Assembly (NCBI RefSeq): GCF_029024105.1
Contig: NZ_CP118963.1
Span: 2,728,001 to 2,792,000 of the forward strand
Reading direction: 5' to 3'
From: Acinetobacter lwoffii
GTDB taxonomy: Bacteria; Pseudomonadota; Gammaproteobacteria; Pseudomonadales; Moraxellaceae
Length of the DNA stretch: 64,000 bases
A model generated the notes under the pieces. It had not been told where the DNA came from and did no database searches. It saw nothing but the letters and a program-made list of their open reading frames with translations. The position numbers and the translations under genes were made by a program. The number at the start of each line of letters is the position of its first letter. Within the stretch, counting starts at the first letter, position 1. Shown here piece after piece: positions 33,550 to 41,943 of the stretch.

Positions 33550-35265
33550 GTGCCACATGACGTAGAGCTCATTATATTACTGGCTGTTGGTTTTGGCTTA
33601 GCTTTGGTCTTTGGCTATCTCGCTGCACGGTTACGTCTTCCCCCTTTGATCGGTTACTTAATTGCCGGCATTCTGATTAGTCCCCATACACCCGGTGTGG
33701 TCGGTGATATTCATCTGGCCAACCAACTGGCAGAACTTGGCGTCATGTTCCTGATGTTTGGCGTCGGAATGCATTTTTCCCTGAACGATCTGATGCAGGT
33801 ACGCCGGATTGCCCTGCCTGGTGCGATTTTACAGATTGCAGTTGCCACCTTGCTCGGGGTTGGAGTTTCGATGCTGTGGGGCTGGAGCTTTGGCTCAGCA
33901 CTGGTCTTCGGCCTAAGCCTGTCTTGTGCCAGTACCGTGGTTCTACTCAAAGCCCTTGGTGATCGTGGCTTACTGGATTCAATCAATGGCCGAATTGCTG
34001 TTGGCTGGTTGCTGGTCGAAGATCTGGTCATGGTCTTGGCGCTGGTACTGTTACCTGCCACTGCGGTGCTTTTAGGTGGGCAAGCGCTGGAAGGTGCAAG
34101 CGATGAGAATATCTGGCTCACCTTAGGCATTACCCTGCTCAAAGTCGCAGGCTTTATTGCCTTCATGCTGATTATTGGTAAACGCTTGATTCCAATGATC
34201 ATACGGGTGGTGGCGCGTCTCGGTTCACGTGAGCTGTTTACTTTAACAGTGGTGGCTGCTGCGGTTTCAATCGCCTTCGGTGCCTATAAAGTCTTTGGCG
34301 TGTCGATGGCACTAGGTGCTTTCTTTGCCGGAATGGTCGTTAAGGAATCTGATTTCAGTCATCGTGCTGAAGAAGAAACCTTGCCACTGCGTGAAATTTT
34401 CTCGATTTTATTCTTTGTCTCCGTCGGCATGCTGTTTGATCCGCGCATTTTGCTGGAACAGCCTTTACATGTACTGGCAGTGGTCGGGATTATCATGATT
34501 GGTAAGACTATTGCCGCGATGGCACTGGTGCTGTTCTTCCGCTATCCGATTAATACCGCCTTGACCGTCGGTGCTTCTCTGGCACAGATTGGTGAGTTCT
34601 CCTTTATTTTGGCTGCGCTCGGTGTTTCGCTCAATCTGCTTTCGCTGGAAGGTCAAAACCTGATTCTGGCAGGTGCCTTGATTTCGATTACGCTTAACTC
34701 CTTTATCTTTTCCGCGATTGAACCGGTACAGAAATGGATTCGGGAACGCTCGACTCTGGCCCGCTTACTGGAACGCAGTGGTGACCCTCTGGCGATGTTA
34801 CCCGATGAAGTCTCACAGGATTACTTGCGCGATCAGGTGGTCATTATTGGCCATGGTGAGGTCGGTCGTCGCATTACCCGCTCATTGATGCAAGAAAATA
34901 TCAAGGTGGTGATTGCCGAAGAAAACCGTGACATCGTCGAAAATCTGCGTGAAAAAGGCATTGCTGCGGTGTCTGGTGTTGCCACTGAAGCCGGAGTGCT
35001 GATTCAGGCACATATTCAGCATGCACGCTTACTGGTCATCTCCCCTATGGATATCATCGATATTCATAAAATTGTCGACATTGCCAAGACCTTGAATCCA
35101 CAAATTCAGGTATTGGTCTGTGCAGAAAGCAAGGAAGAAGCTGAAGCCATTCGTCGGGATAATGTCGGTGCGGTTTATTATGCCAAAGAAGAAATGGCGA
35201 AAAATATGAGCAATCATATTTTGAACCAGATTGAGATCGCGCATCAGCATACGCCTTCTCATTAA
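33550..35265 (+). CDS. ybaL: Monovalent cation/proton antiporter, YbaL/KefB family
   Basis: CPA2-type antiporter of 571 residues with a dozen or so membrane helices (residues about 5-385) and a C-terminal TrkA-N/RCK nucleotide-binding domain (VVIIGHGEVGRRITRSLMQ at about 435-453, then VVIAEENRDIVE and GVATEAGVLIQA). The N-terminal GYLIAGILISPHTPG and LAELGVMFLMFGVGMHFSLNDL segments closely recall E. coli YbaL. The start is GTG at 33550 preceded by AAAGGAG. Substrate cation is not established; potassium or sodium efflux is likely by family. Confidence 0.9.
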   Translation: MPHDVELIILLAVGFGLALVFGYLAARLRLPPLIGYLIAGILISPHTPGVVGDIHLANQLAELGVMFLMFGVGMHFSLNDLMQVRRIALPGAILQIAVATLLGVGVSMLWGWSFGSALVFGLSLSCASTVVLLKALGDRGLLDSINGRIAVGWLLVEDLVMVLALVLLPATAVLLGGQALEGASDENIWLTLGITLLKVAGFIAFMLIIGKRLIPMIIRVVARLGSRELFTLTVVAAAVSIAFGAYKVFGVSMALGAFFAGMVVKESDFSHRAEEETLPLREIFSILFFVSVGMLFDPRILLEQPLHVLAVVGIIMIGKTIAAMALVLFFRYPINTALTVGASLAQIGEFSFILAALGVSLNLLSLEGQNLILAGALISITLNSFIFSAIEPVQKWIRERSTLARLLERSGDPLAMLPDEVSQDYLRDQVVIIGHGEVGRRITRSLMQENIKVVIAEENRDIVENLREKGIAAVSGVATEAGVLIQAHIQHARLLVISPMDIIDIHKIVDIAKTLNPQIQVLVCAESKEEAEAIRRDNVGAVYYAKEEMAKNMSNHILNQIEIAHQHTPSH

Positions 35266-35290
35266 AGTTTTTCTTTAAATAAACACTGAA

Positions 35291-35323
35291 TAAAAAAGTT
35301 GCCGGATCTGGCAACTTTTTTTT
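35291..35323 (+). terminator. Rho-independent terminator of the YbaL-like gene
   Basis: AAAAAAGTTGCC / GGCAACTTTTTTTT around GGATCT. Confidence 0.92.
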
Positions 35324-35524
35324 TATGGACATCAATATATTTCTGAGCCAAAGATTTTATTAACACACTGGCTTCAGACTGCTCACGACTTAAATTTTAA
35401 AATACTGATTTTTCATCTTCATTTTAAATGAACGTTTTTGTGATACTTAAAATCTGCCTAATTTAATAACCTATAACACTCAAAAAGCACACCGATAGTG
35501 TGCTTTCTAAATAAATTTCAACGA

Positions 35525-35803
35525 TTAACTCATATACTTTGGTTCTTCATCCACAACTTCAGCCTGCCATTCATTGACCTGCTGTTCCAGCAAACCATAG
35601 AGTGCTGCCTGAATCATCTGTTGCGCAATCACGGGCGTCTGCTCTCCAAGTAGAGCTTTCACCTCATCATTAAATTGAATCATGACCAAAGGCTGTTTAT
35701 GTGAGCCTGCATTGCGTAAAGCCAACGCGCCACCTTCAAGTTGAACGAGTTCTAAAATCGCGTCTTGATTACCAAATAAATCTTTCAACTGTTCTATAGA
35801 CAT
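35525..35803 (-). CDS. Conserved small protein of unknown function
   Basis: 92 residues if started at MSIEQLKDLFGNQ (35803), which is preceded by an excellent GGAGGATAT ribosome site; the longer reading from 35845 starts CysHis-rich and lacks one. The sequence is acidic with IQFNDEVKALLGEQTPVIAQQMIQAALYGLL. No signal peptide, membrane helix or motif is recognisable. Confidence 0.75.
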   Translation of the reverse strand: MSIEQLKDLFGNQDAILELVQLEGGALALRNAGSHKQPLVMIQFNDEVKALLGEQTPVIAQQMIQAALYGLLEQQVNEWQAEVVDEEPKYMS

Positions 35804-35908
35804 ATATCCTCCATGTTCAACATGGTGGCAAAGCGCCGGGTGCACTTTGCATCATTAGAGTAATTGATATAGGGTTAAAAATTGCAATTTCAAGTACAGC
35901 CGATCCGA

Positions 35909-36412
35909 TTAAAATTCAATCATCTCATTACGAAAACCATCAATTAATTGGGTCAGGTCACGATGCCACTCTCTCAATATAGCAGTATCAGGTAACCACG
36001 CTTGTGGTGTCTGTGTGACTTTAATGATGAGATTTGAAGAAGTTTCGTCTTCAGGCTGTGGTGCACTCGGTTCCGGCGCATACTGGCATAAACGATAGGC
36101 GCGCTTCAGTTCAGCAATGAAACCGCTCTTGGATAAATGTTGCAGCACCGCCACTTCTGGCGAAATTTGGCCTTTGGCCGCCATCAGTTCTTCGATCGAT
36201 TTTAAGGTCGGATGAGGATCATTCAGGCGATAGTAACGTACCAGTTCCTGTAAAAATGCTAACAAAGCACCATGCAAATGAAACACAGTTGCTTCACGTT
36301 GCGCCTGAGCCTGTTGTACATGTTCAGTTTGCTCTGCTTGCTGGCAGGAAAGGCGGGCAAAATACAGTTTTTGATTGGTACGGTCCGCATGATAGCGAGC
36401 AACACGGGTCAT
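35909..36412 (-). CDS. DUF6586-like protein
   Basis: 167 residues: MTRVARYHADRTNQKLYFARL opening, then a mostly helical protein with a Pro/Glu-rich linker at about 115-130 and a C-terminal helix. The opening TNQKLYFARL recalls DUF6586, a gammaproteobacterial family found near topA in Pseudomonas; I am moderately sure. No catalytic motif is visible. The RRM gene lies upstream in the same direction. Confidence 0.65.
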   Translation of the reverse strand: MTRVARYHADRTNQKLYFARLSCQQAEQTEHVQQAQAQREATVFHLHGALLAFLQELVRYYRLNDPHPTLKSIEELMAAKGQISPEVAVLQHLSKSGFIAELKRAYRLCQYAPEPSAPQPEDETSSNLIIKVTQTPQAWLPDTAILREWHRDLTQLIDGFRNEMIEF

Positions 36413-36565
36413 CGAGATTTCCTAAGGTTTAAAACAAATTTTGGCTTTTATAAAGTAAAAGGTTCGTCTGCATTTCGCAATCAAAAGATGTTTAGGCTGA
36501 ATCCATCCAGCACTGAAATTCAGAGCATTGAGCTCACTAATTAAAGCGATAATAAATTTCAGCCA

Positions 36566-36598
36566 TAAAAAAGGAGCCTATCCAGTGCTCCTTTTTTG
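36566..36598 (-). terminator. Terminator of the RRM-protein gene
   Basis: AAAAAAGGAGC ... GCTCCTTTTTT, just past the RRM gene stop; the minus strand carries the T tract. Confidence 0.88.
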
Positions 36599-36601
36599 AG
36601 T

Positions 36602-36853
36602 TTAAGCCTGAGGCTTATCTTCTGCGGCTTTCACGCGGATCCCATGTCCGTGCAGGCGCAAAGTATTCAGGCCTTTAATGGCTTTGACTGCTTCACGGCC
36701 ATGTGGCATTTCTACAAAAGCAAAACCTTTTGATTTGCCTGTTGATGCATCAAGCACCAAAGTACAGGTCTCCACTGTGCCATATTCCTGGAACAGTTTC
36801 AGCAATTCGGCTTCTGTGACCGTACGTTCTAAATTACGAACTAAAATTTTCAT
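36602..36853 (-). CDS. Small RNA-recognition-motif (RRM) protein
   Basis: 83 residues forming a single RRM: RNP2-like MKILVRNL at the N-terminus and RNP1-like KSKGFAFVEM at about 41-50. Bacterial stand-alone RRMs (cyanobacterial Rbp type and proteobacterial relatives) bind RNA; the target here is unknown. It follows ordinary codon use. Confidence 0.9.
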   Translation of the reverse strand: MKILVRNLERTVTEAELLKLFQEYGTVETCTLVLDASTGKSKGFAFVEMPHGREAVKAIKGLNTLRLHGHGIRVKAAEDKPQA

Positions 36854-36936
36854 CTTACAACCTTAAGAAGATAGGCAAAAAATATCAAAAAGCACGCGCC
36901 TACTCTACTTTTTGCATGAAACAACTTTGCTATAGT

Positions 36937-38931
36937 TTAATCGAGATCAATCCCAAAATCTAAATTAATCGACTTGCGTTCAATCAGGGCACTTTTTACA
37001 GTTTGCTGCCGGGTCTTGTAATGGGTTTCCGTGGTGCATAAATGCCGGGTGAGATCATTCAGGAAATAGCTTTCGACTTTACGTCCCTGCTCATCGACCG
37101 TTTCCCGCGCCCAATGATTCAGGTTCTGTTTGGTCAGAATCAATTCATTTTTCGCCCGGGTCAGCGCCACATACAGCACACGACGCTCTTCTTCGACATC
37201 ATCAAAGTCGCCTTGAGCACGCGCATGCGGATAATTGCCCGGCGTGACATTGGCCACATAACAGACATTTTGTTCGGTGCCTTTTGCCGAGTGAATGGTG
37301 ATTAAGGTCACCACATCGTGATCCGATTGGCGTTCAATTTCCGAGATTGACACTGGATCCAGTACATATTCCTCTAAAAATTCACTCAGCTGTGAATGCT
37401 TGGACGCCAGCTGTTTGACCAGTTCAAAATCACTTTGGCGACGTGGCCAATCCTTTTTATAGTTTTCTGCCAATTGAGATTCAATCACCTGAATCGCCAG
37501 ACCGACACAGGTTTGCACTTCGCCTTTGAGCACACTCATCTGCTGCATGATCAGAATAGTCTCTAGCGGTATCTTGCCAAACTGTTCTAATTTCTTTGCA
37601 ATCTGATCCATTTCCGGTTCAGCCAATAATTGCTGCGATAGCTTGCTAGCACCAACATCACCCACACCATTCCACAGGGTTAAGAAACGCATCCAGGCAA
37701 TATCATCTAGTGGATTGGCCACCACCCGCAGCATGCTGAGCAAATCTTTGACATGCGCCGTTTCCAGCAGCTTCATGCCACCAATAAAGCGATAGGGTAC
37801 ATTGGCTGCAATACAGGCCGCTTCAATATGCCGCGCGGCAAAACTGGAGCGTACCAAGACCATATGCTCGCCCCACTTACTACCTTGCAGATAATGACGC
37901 TCTTTAATATCAATCGCGATCCATTTGGCTTCATCAAATTCATTCGGGAAAATATGCATGCGCGGCTTAACACCTTCTCCGCGATACGCTTCCAGACGTT
38001 TGTCATATTTGATTTCAGACTGATCCAGCAGCCAGTTAGACAGATCGAGAATTTCCTGGGTCGAGCGGTAGTTTTTTTCTAATTTGAAAATCTGCGCATC
38101 TGGCACACGTTCTTTGAAATGGTGAATATTTTCAAAGTCTGCACCACGAAAGCCATAAATCGACTGCGCATCATCACCGACACAGAACAGGCTGATCCGG
38201 TCTTTAAGTGGCTCCAGCAAAGCCCATTGCAATGGATTAGTATCCTGCATTTCATCGACCAACATATGCCGACAGATCCAAGCGACATAGTCGACCAGAC
38301 CTTCGGACTGTGCCAGCGCCGTAGCCACTACCGCCAGAATATCGTCATAGTCCAGAAAGCTGCGTGCCTGCTTACGTGCTTCATATTCTTTCATGATTTC
38401 AGCAATCTGGTCTTTGAGAGCCAGATATTCAGGCATCTGTTTTTCCAGTGTTAGACTGAGCTTTTGCCGGGTATTCCGTGCAAAAGAATACAGATCACAT
38501 AATTCCTGAGGCTTAGGCAGATGATTGGGATTTTTCTTGTCATCACGACCGCGAATCAGGCGGAACATCATCAGCTGATCATCACGATCAATAATCGAAA
38601 ACTGTTCCAGACCAAAAGCTTTCGGAATACGGCGCAGCAGATACATACAGAAGGTATGAAAGGTCGAGGCCCGCAGTCCCTTGGCTTCTTCACCAAGTGC
38701 CAGTTCGACACGCGCCACAATTTCACTGGCAGCCCGGCGGGTAAAGGTCAGAATCTGAATCTGGTTGGCAGGCACACCCTGCTCAATCAAGTAAGCTGCG
38801 CGTGCCACGATGGTTTTGGTTTTGCCACAACCTGCCCCGGCCAGCACCAAACTGTGTTTTGCTTCTGTGGTCGCTGCTTGCTTTTGTTGGGGATTTAATT
38901 CATCAATCAGGGTGGCTAAACTCATTTTCAC
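36937..38931 (-). CDS. UvrD/PcrA-like superfamily 1 DNA helicase
   Basis: A 664-residue 3'-5' helicase with the SF1A motifs: Q-motif LNPQQKQAA, motif I AGAGCGKTKT, motif Ia LTFTRRAASEIV, motif II MLVDEMQDTN, motif III GDDAQSIYGFRGA, motif IV YRSTQEIL, motif V TIHSAKGTE, motif VI VALTRAKNELIL. It is shorter than UvrD (about 720) and sits outside the uvrD or rep loci. A role in repair or in removing nucleoprotein blocks is likely by family but not shown. The short C-terminal tail is unlike UvrD's. Confidence 0.9.
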   Translation of the reverse strand: MKMSLATLIDELNPQQKQAATTEAKHSLVLAGAGCGKTKTIVARAAYLIEQGVPANQIQILTFTRRAASEIVARVELALGEEAKGLRASTFHTFCMYLLRRIPKAFGLEQFSIIDRDDQLMMFRLIRGRDDKKNPNHLPKPQELCDLYSFARNTRQKLSLTLEKQMPEYLALKDQIAEIMKEYEARKQARSFLDYDDILAVVATALAQSEGLVDYVAWICRHMLVDEMQDTNPLQWALLEPLKDRISLFCVGDDAQSIYGFRGADFENIHHFKERVPDAQIFKLEKNYRSTQEILDLSNWLLDQSEIKYDKRLEAYRGEGVKPRMHIFPNEFDEAKWIAIDIKERHYLQGSKWGEHMVLVRSSFAARHIEAACIAANVPYRFIGGMKLLETAHVKDLLSMLRVVANPLDDIAWMRFLTLWNGVGDVGASKLSQQLLAEPEMDQIAKKLEQFGKIPLETILIMQQMSVLKGEVQTCVGLAIQVIESQLAENYKKDWPRRQSDFELVKQLASKHSQLSEFLEEYVLDPVSISEIERQSDHDVVTLITIHSAKGTEQNVCYVANVTPGNYPHARAQGDFDDVEEERRVLYVALTRAKNELILTKQNLNHWARETVDEQGRKVESYFLNDLTRHLCTTETHYKTRQQTVKSALIERKSINLDFGIDLD

Positions 38932-39077
38932 TCATCATTTTGTGGATGTATGTAGTTTAACAGATCGCTTCCAGAATTATGGCTTTTCAGTTGTCCTGAA
39001 ACTGTCTCCAATTTTATTTCCTGATTTGATATTAGCTAACGACAGGGCGTGCTGGATTGCAGGAGAGAGAAATACTT

Positions 39078-40217
39078 TCACTCTGTCAAAAGATTTTTAA
39101 CTATCTCAGCGACAGCTTTCTCCAAGTTCATTTCTGCATTTTTTAAGGCTTCTTCTAAAGGACAATCTGGTGGATTAATACCAATAATCTGGCTAAATCC
39201 TGACTCAAACAGATCCTCAATTCCTTCACCGATTAGACCAGCAAAAGCGATTACCGGTTTATTAAATTGCCTGGCGAGCTGTGCTACCCCAAAAGGGGTT
39301 TTGCCCAAAGATGTTTGACTATCAATTTTACCTTCACCGGTCAGGACATAATCTGCTTGCGCTATTTTCTCATTCAGTTGAACCTGTTCAATCATCAGTT
39401 CCACCCCGGACCGAATAGAGGCAGCAGTGAATGCCATTAAACCAAAACCCAGTCCACCGGCAGCACCAGCCCCTGCAACATGACGATAATCACGGCCAAA
39501 CTGCCCAGCGACTACATCGGCAAAATACCCAAAGTTTTGATCCAGTTGCTTGACCATTTCAGGCATTGCCCCTTTCTGTGGGCCAAAGATATAAGAGGCA
39601 CCACTTGGCCCACACAACGGATTATTGACATCCGATGCAATGAGTATTTCAGTATCTGCTAAACGTGGATCCAGTTCGGATAGATCCATTGATTTGACCA
39701 GTTCTAAGTTTCCACCACAGACCTGAATTGACTCTCCCGCATGATTTAAAAACCGCACACCCAATGCTTGCGCCATGCCCGCACCCGCATCATTGGTGAC
39801 ACTGCCACCTAAACCGACAATGATTTTTTTCACTCCCAAGTCCAGCGCCCGTTTGATCATTTCTCCTGTGCCATAGGTTGTAGTCAGCATCGGGTTACGC
39901 TTTTCTGCTGCAAGCAAATGTATGCCATTGGCTTTGGCCATTTCAATCACGGCAGTCTGGCCTGCATCAACCATCCCCCAATAGGTCTGGATACGTTGCT
40001 CAGATAATGGCCCGGTCACCTCACATGCAATACTTTCCCCCTTCAAGCTTGAAATCAGTGCATCGACCGTGCCTTCACCGCCATCAGCCATTGGCACATG
40101 AATAATATTGGCATCCGGAATGACGTTCTGAATACCGCGTTGCATGGCCTGACAAGCCTGCGCAGCAGACATGCTTTCTTTAAACGAGTCAGGAGCAAGC
40201 ACAAAGGTGAGCGGCAT
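39078..40217 (-). CDS. Glycerate kinase
   Basis: 379 residues from MPLTFVLAPDSFKESMSA (start 40217; the longer start at 40238 lacks support). The GlxK/GarK-type motifs are present: VPMADGGEGTVDAL, VGLGGSVTNDAGAGMA, GAGAAGGLGFGLMAF and TGEGKIDSQTS. Phosphorylates D-glycerate, usually to 2-phosphoglycerate in this family. No glyoxylate or hydroxypyruvate gene lies next to it. Confidence 0.93.
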   Translation of the reverse strand: MPLTFVLAPDSFKESMSAAQACQAMQRGIQNVIPDANIIHVPMADGGEGTVDALISSLKGESIACEVTGPLSEQRIQTYWGMVDAGQTAVIEMAKANGIHLLAAEKRNPMLTTTYGTGEMIKRALDLGVKKIIVGLGGSVTNDAGAGMAQALGVRFLNHAGESIQVCGGNLELVKSMDLSELDPRLADTEILIASDVNNPLCGPSGASYIFGPQKGAMPEMVKQLDQNFGYFADVVAGQFGRDYRHVAGAGAAGGLGFGLMAFTAASIRSGVELMIEQVQLNEKIAQADYVLTGEGKIDSQTSLGKTPFGVAQLARQFNKPVIAFAGLIGEGIEDLFESGFSQIIGINPPDCPLEEALKNAEMNLEKAVAEIVKNLLTE

Positions 40218-40282
40218 GGTGTGATCTTTTATCCACAAATGAAGTCTAAATTGTGGATAAATCCAGCACTATCCACAAGTCT

Positions 40283-41038
40283 TTATTTCCAGCCCAGTTC
40301 AATTGCAGTTATCTCATTAATCAAGGTTTGATTTAAAGATTCTGGCATTTTACTGGTGGTTTGAGACAGTGGAATATGTCCTGCCATCAGCTCCGCCTTG
40401 GTTTGCGGAAATAAGGGTTGCTGATCTGGAAATGCATAACCCAGCGGATAAATCGGTTGACCTGTCGCTAAATCATATTTATCCGAAGCGCCAAAGGCAT
40501 GCAGCAATTCATGCACCAATACAATTTTATTCTGTTCAGTTTGTTGTTTGGATGCAAATAGATTTATCGAACCAATCCGGCCTTTTTGCAAGGCAGTGGA
40601 ATGTTTCAATTGCTTGGTCTGCACAGGATCATAGTAATTTAAAAATAAAGTCACATTAGCTGAAGGGTCTGAACTCTGTCGCTGTTTCCAAGCATAGAAC
40701 CGGAATTTTAAACTCCATAAAACTGTATCGATGAGCGAGTCTTGCTCAGGGACTTTGGGTGGTAGAACTTGAAGCTCACGGCCTAAATTAAAATAAAAAT
40801 AAGTCGGCTGTCCACGATACTGCTGAGCTGCTTTTTCCAGATATTCCCGCGCTCCATTCAGGTCCTGAGCTGACAGTTGCTGGATATATTGCTGTGTGGT
40901 CGGTAATCCATCGGCATTAATCGGATGCAGCAACACAATAATCGGCTTTGACCAGTTCTGGTTTTGATCACGATAGGCATTGACCGCGACAATCAATAAG
41001 ATGATTAATAAAATCAGAATCCGAATCTTTTTCCACAT
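40283..41038 (-). CDS. Membrane-anchored putative zinc metallopeptidase
   Basis: The 251-residue protein has one N-terminal membrane helix (residues 4-20), so the rest is probably periplasmic. The stretch LVHELLHAFGASDKYD at about 182-197 fits the extended zinc-binding pattern HExxHxxGxxD, and INLFAS precedes it. I do not recognise a named family, and the C-terminal part is unlike well-known peptidases. Its stop is close to glycerate kinase and its start follows the NYN gene by 5 bp, so it may be co-transcribed. Confidence 0.6.
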   Translation of the reverse strand: MWKKIRILILLIILLIVAVNAYRDQNQNWSKPIIVLLHPINADGLPTTQQYIQQLSAQDLNGAREYLEKAAQQYRGQPTYFYFNLGRELQVLPPKVPEQDSLIDTVLWSLKFRFYAWKQRQSSDPSANVTLFLNYYDPVQTKQLKHSTALQKGRIGSINLFASKQQTEQNKIVLVHELLHAFGASDKYDLATGQPIYPLGYAFPDQQPLFPQTKAELMAGHIPLSQTTSKMPESLNQTLINEITAIELGWK

Positions 41039-41043
41039 ATCGA

Positions 41044-41856
41044 TTACACACTCTGCTTTTTCATTTTTCTTAAATACATCTGACTCATTTCTATTTTTGT
41101 TTCAAATAAATTTAAAGTTTTTATTAATCCTGACAATTTGGCTCTACCATAGTTACGAGAGTCAAAATCAGGCTTTACTGCACTGATATACTGCCCGACC
41201 ATCCCTAAATTCGCCCATCCATTATCATCGGCATTATCTTTTACAGCTTTATAAATCAGATTCAGCGTAGCTCGATCCATCGTTTCAGGAAGATTCGAAT
41301 TTTCCTTAGGCTGAGGCAAAATTTTATGATCAAGAGATTTGTCAGAGCTTAATACTTTCTTTTGGGAAACATTAGAAAGTTCATCATCTTCCTGTTGCTT
41401 GATTTCACTATCTACAAGTAAATTTTCGATATAAATGAACTTGTCACAGGCTTTCTTAAATGCTTCAGGTGTAGCTTTTTTGCCAAAGCCATACACAGTT
41501 AGACCATTTTCACGAATACGTGAAGCTAAGGGCGTGAAATCACTATCACTGGATACAATACAAAATCCATCTAATGCACCTGCATAAAGTAAATCCATAG
41601 CATCAATGATCAGGATCATATCCGTCGCATCTTTACCCTTGGTATAAGCGAATTGTTGTACCGGAGTGATGGCATGAGGAAGGAGTACATCTCGCCATTT
41701 CTTTAACGTTTCGCTGCTCCAGTCCCCATACACACGTTTGACACTGGCAATTCCATATTTCGCAACTTCTTCCAACACTAATGAAATCGCGTTGATAGAA
41801 GAATTATCCGCATCGATTAATACAGCGAATTTTTTTGTCTGAATATCCACATCCAC
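41044..41856 (-). CDS. NYN-domain protein with C-terminal OST-HTH/LOTUS-like domain
   Basis: 270 residues. The N-terminal NYN/PIN-like nuclease domain (about 10-150) has acidic-site elements AVLIDADNSS, KGKDATDMILIIDAMDL and CIVSSDSDFTPLASRIRENG. A charged linker follows, and a C-terminal winged-helix OST-HTH-like domain covers about 195-265 (LNLIYKAVKDNADDNGWANLGMVGQYI, RNYGRAKLSGLIKTL). NYN-OST-HTH proteins are RNases or RNA-binding regulators by family. It lies directly downstream of topA on the same strand. Confidence 0.88.
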   Translation of the reverse strand: MDVDIQTKKFAVLIDADNSSINAISLVLEEVAKYGIASVKRVYGDWSSETLKKWRDVLLPHAITPVQQFAYTKGKDATDMILIIDAMDLLYAGALDGFCIVSSDSDFTPLASRIRENGLTVYGFGKKATPEAFKKACDKFIYIENLLVDSEIKQQEDDELSNVSQKKVLSSDKSLDHKILPQPKENSNLPETMDRATLNLIYKAVKDNADDNGWANLGMVGQYISAVKPDFDSRNYGRAKLSGLIKTLNLFETKIEMSQMYLRKMKKQSV

Positions 41857-41900
41857 CCCAAAATATTATTTTTAATTTTTTGTATAAATGATTCTGACAT

Positions 41901-41931
41901 AAAAAATGCCGACTTTCGTCAGCATTTTTTT
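41901..41931 (-). terminator. Terminator of topA
   Basis: AAAAAATGC.GAC / GTC.GCATTTTTT imperfect stem around TTTC, 13 bp past the topA stop. Confidence 0.85.
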
Positions 41932-41943
41932 GAATCTTAGAGT

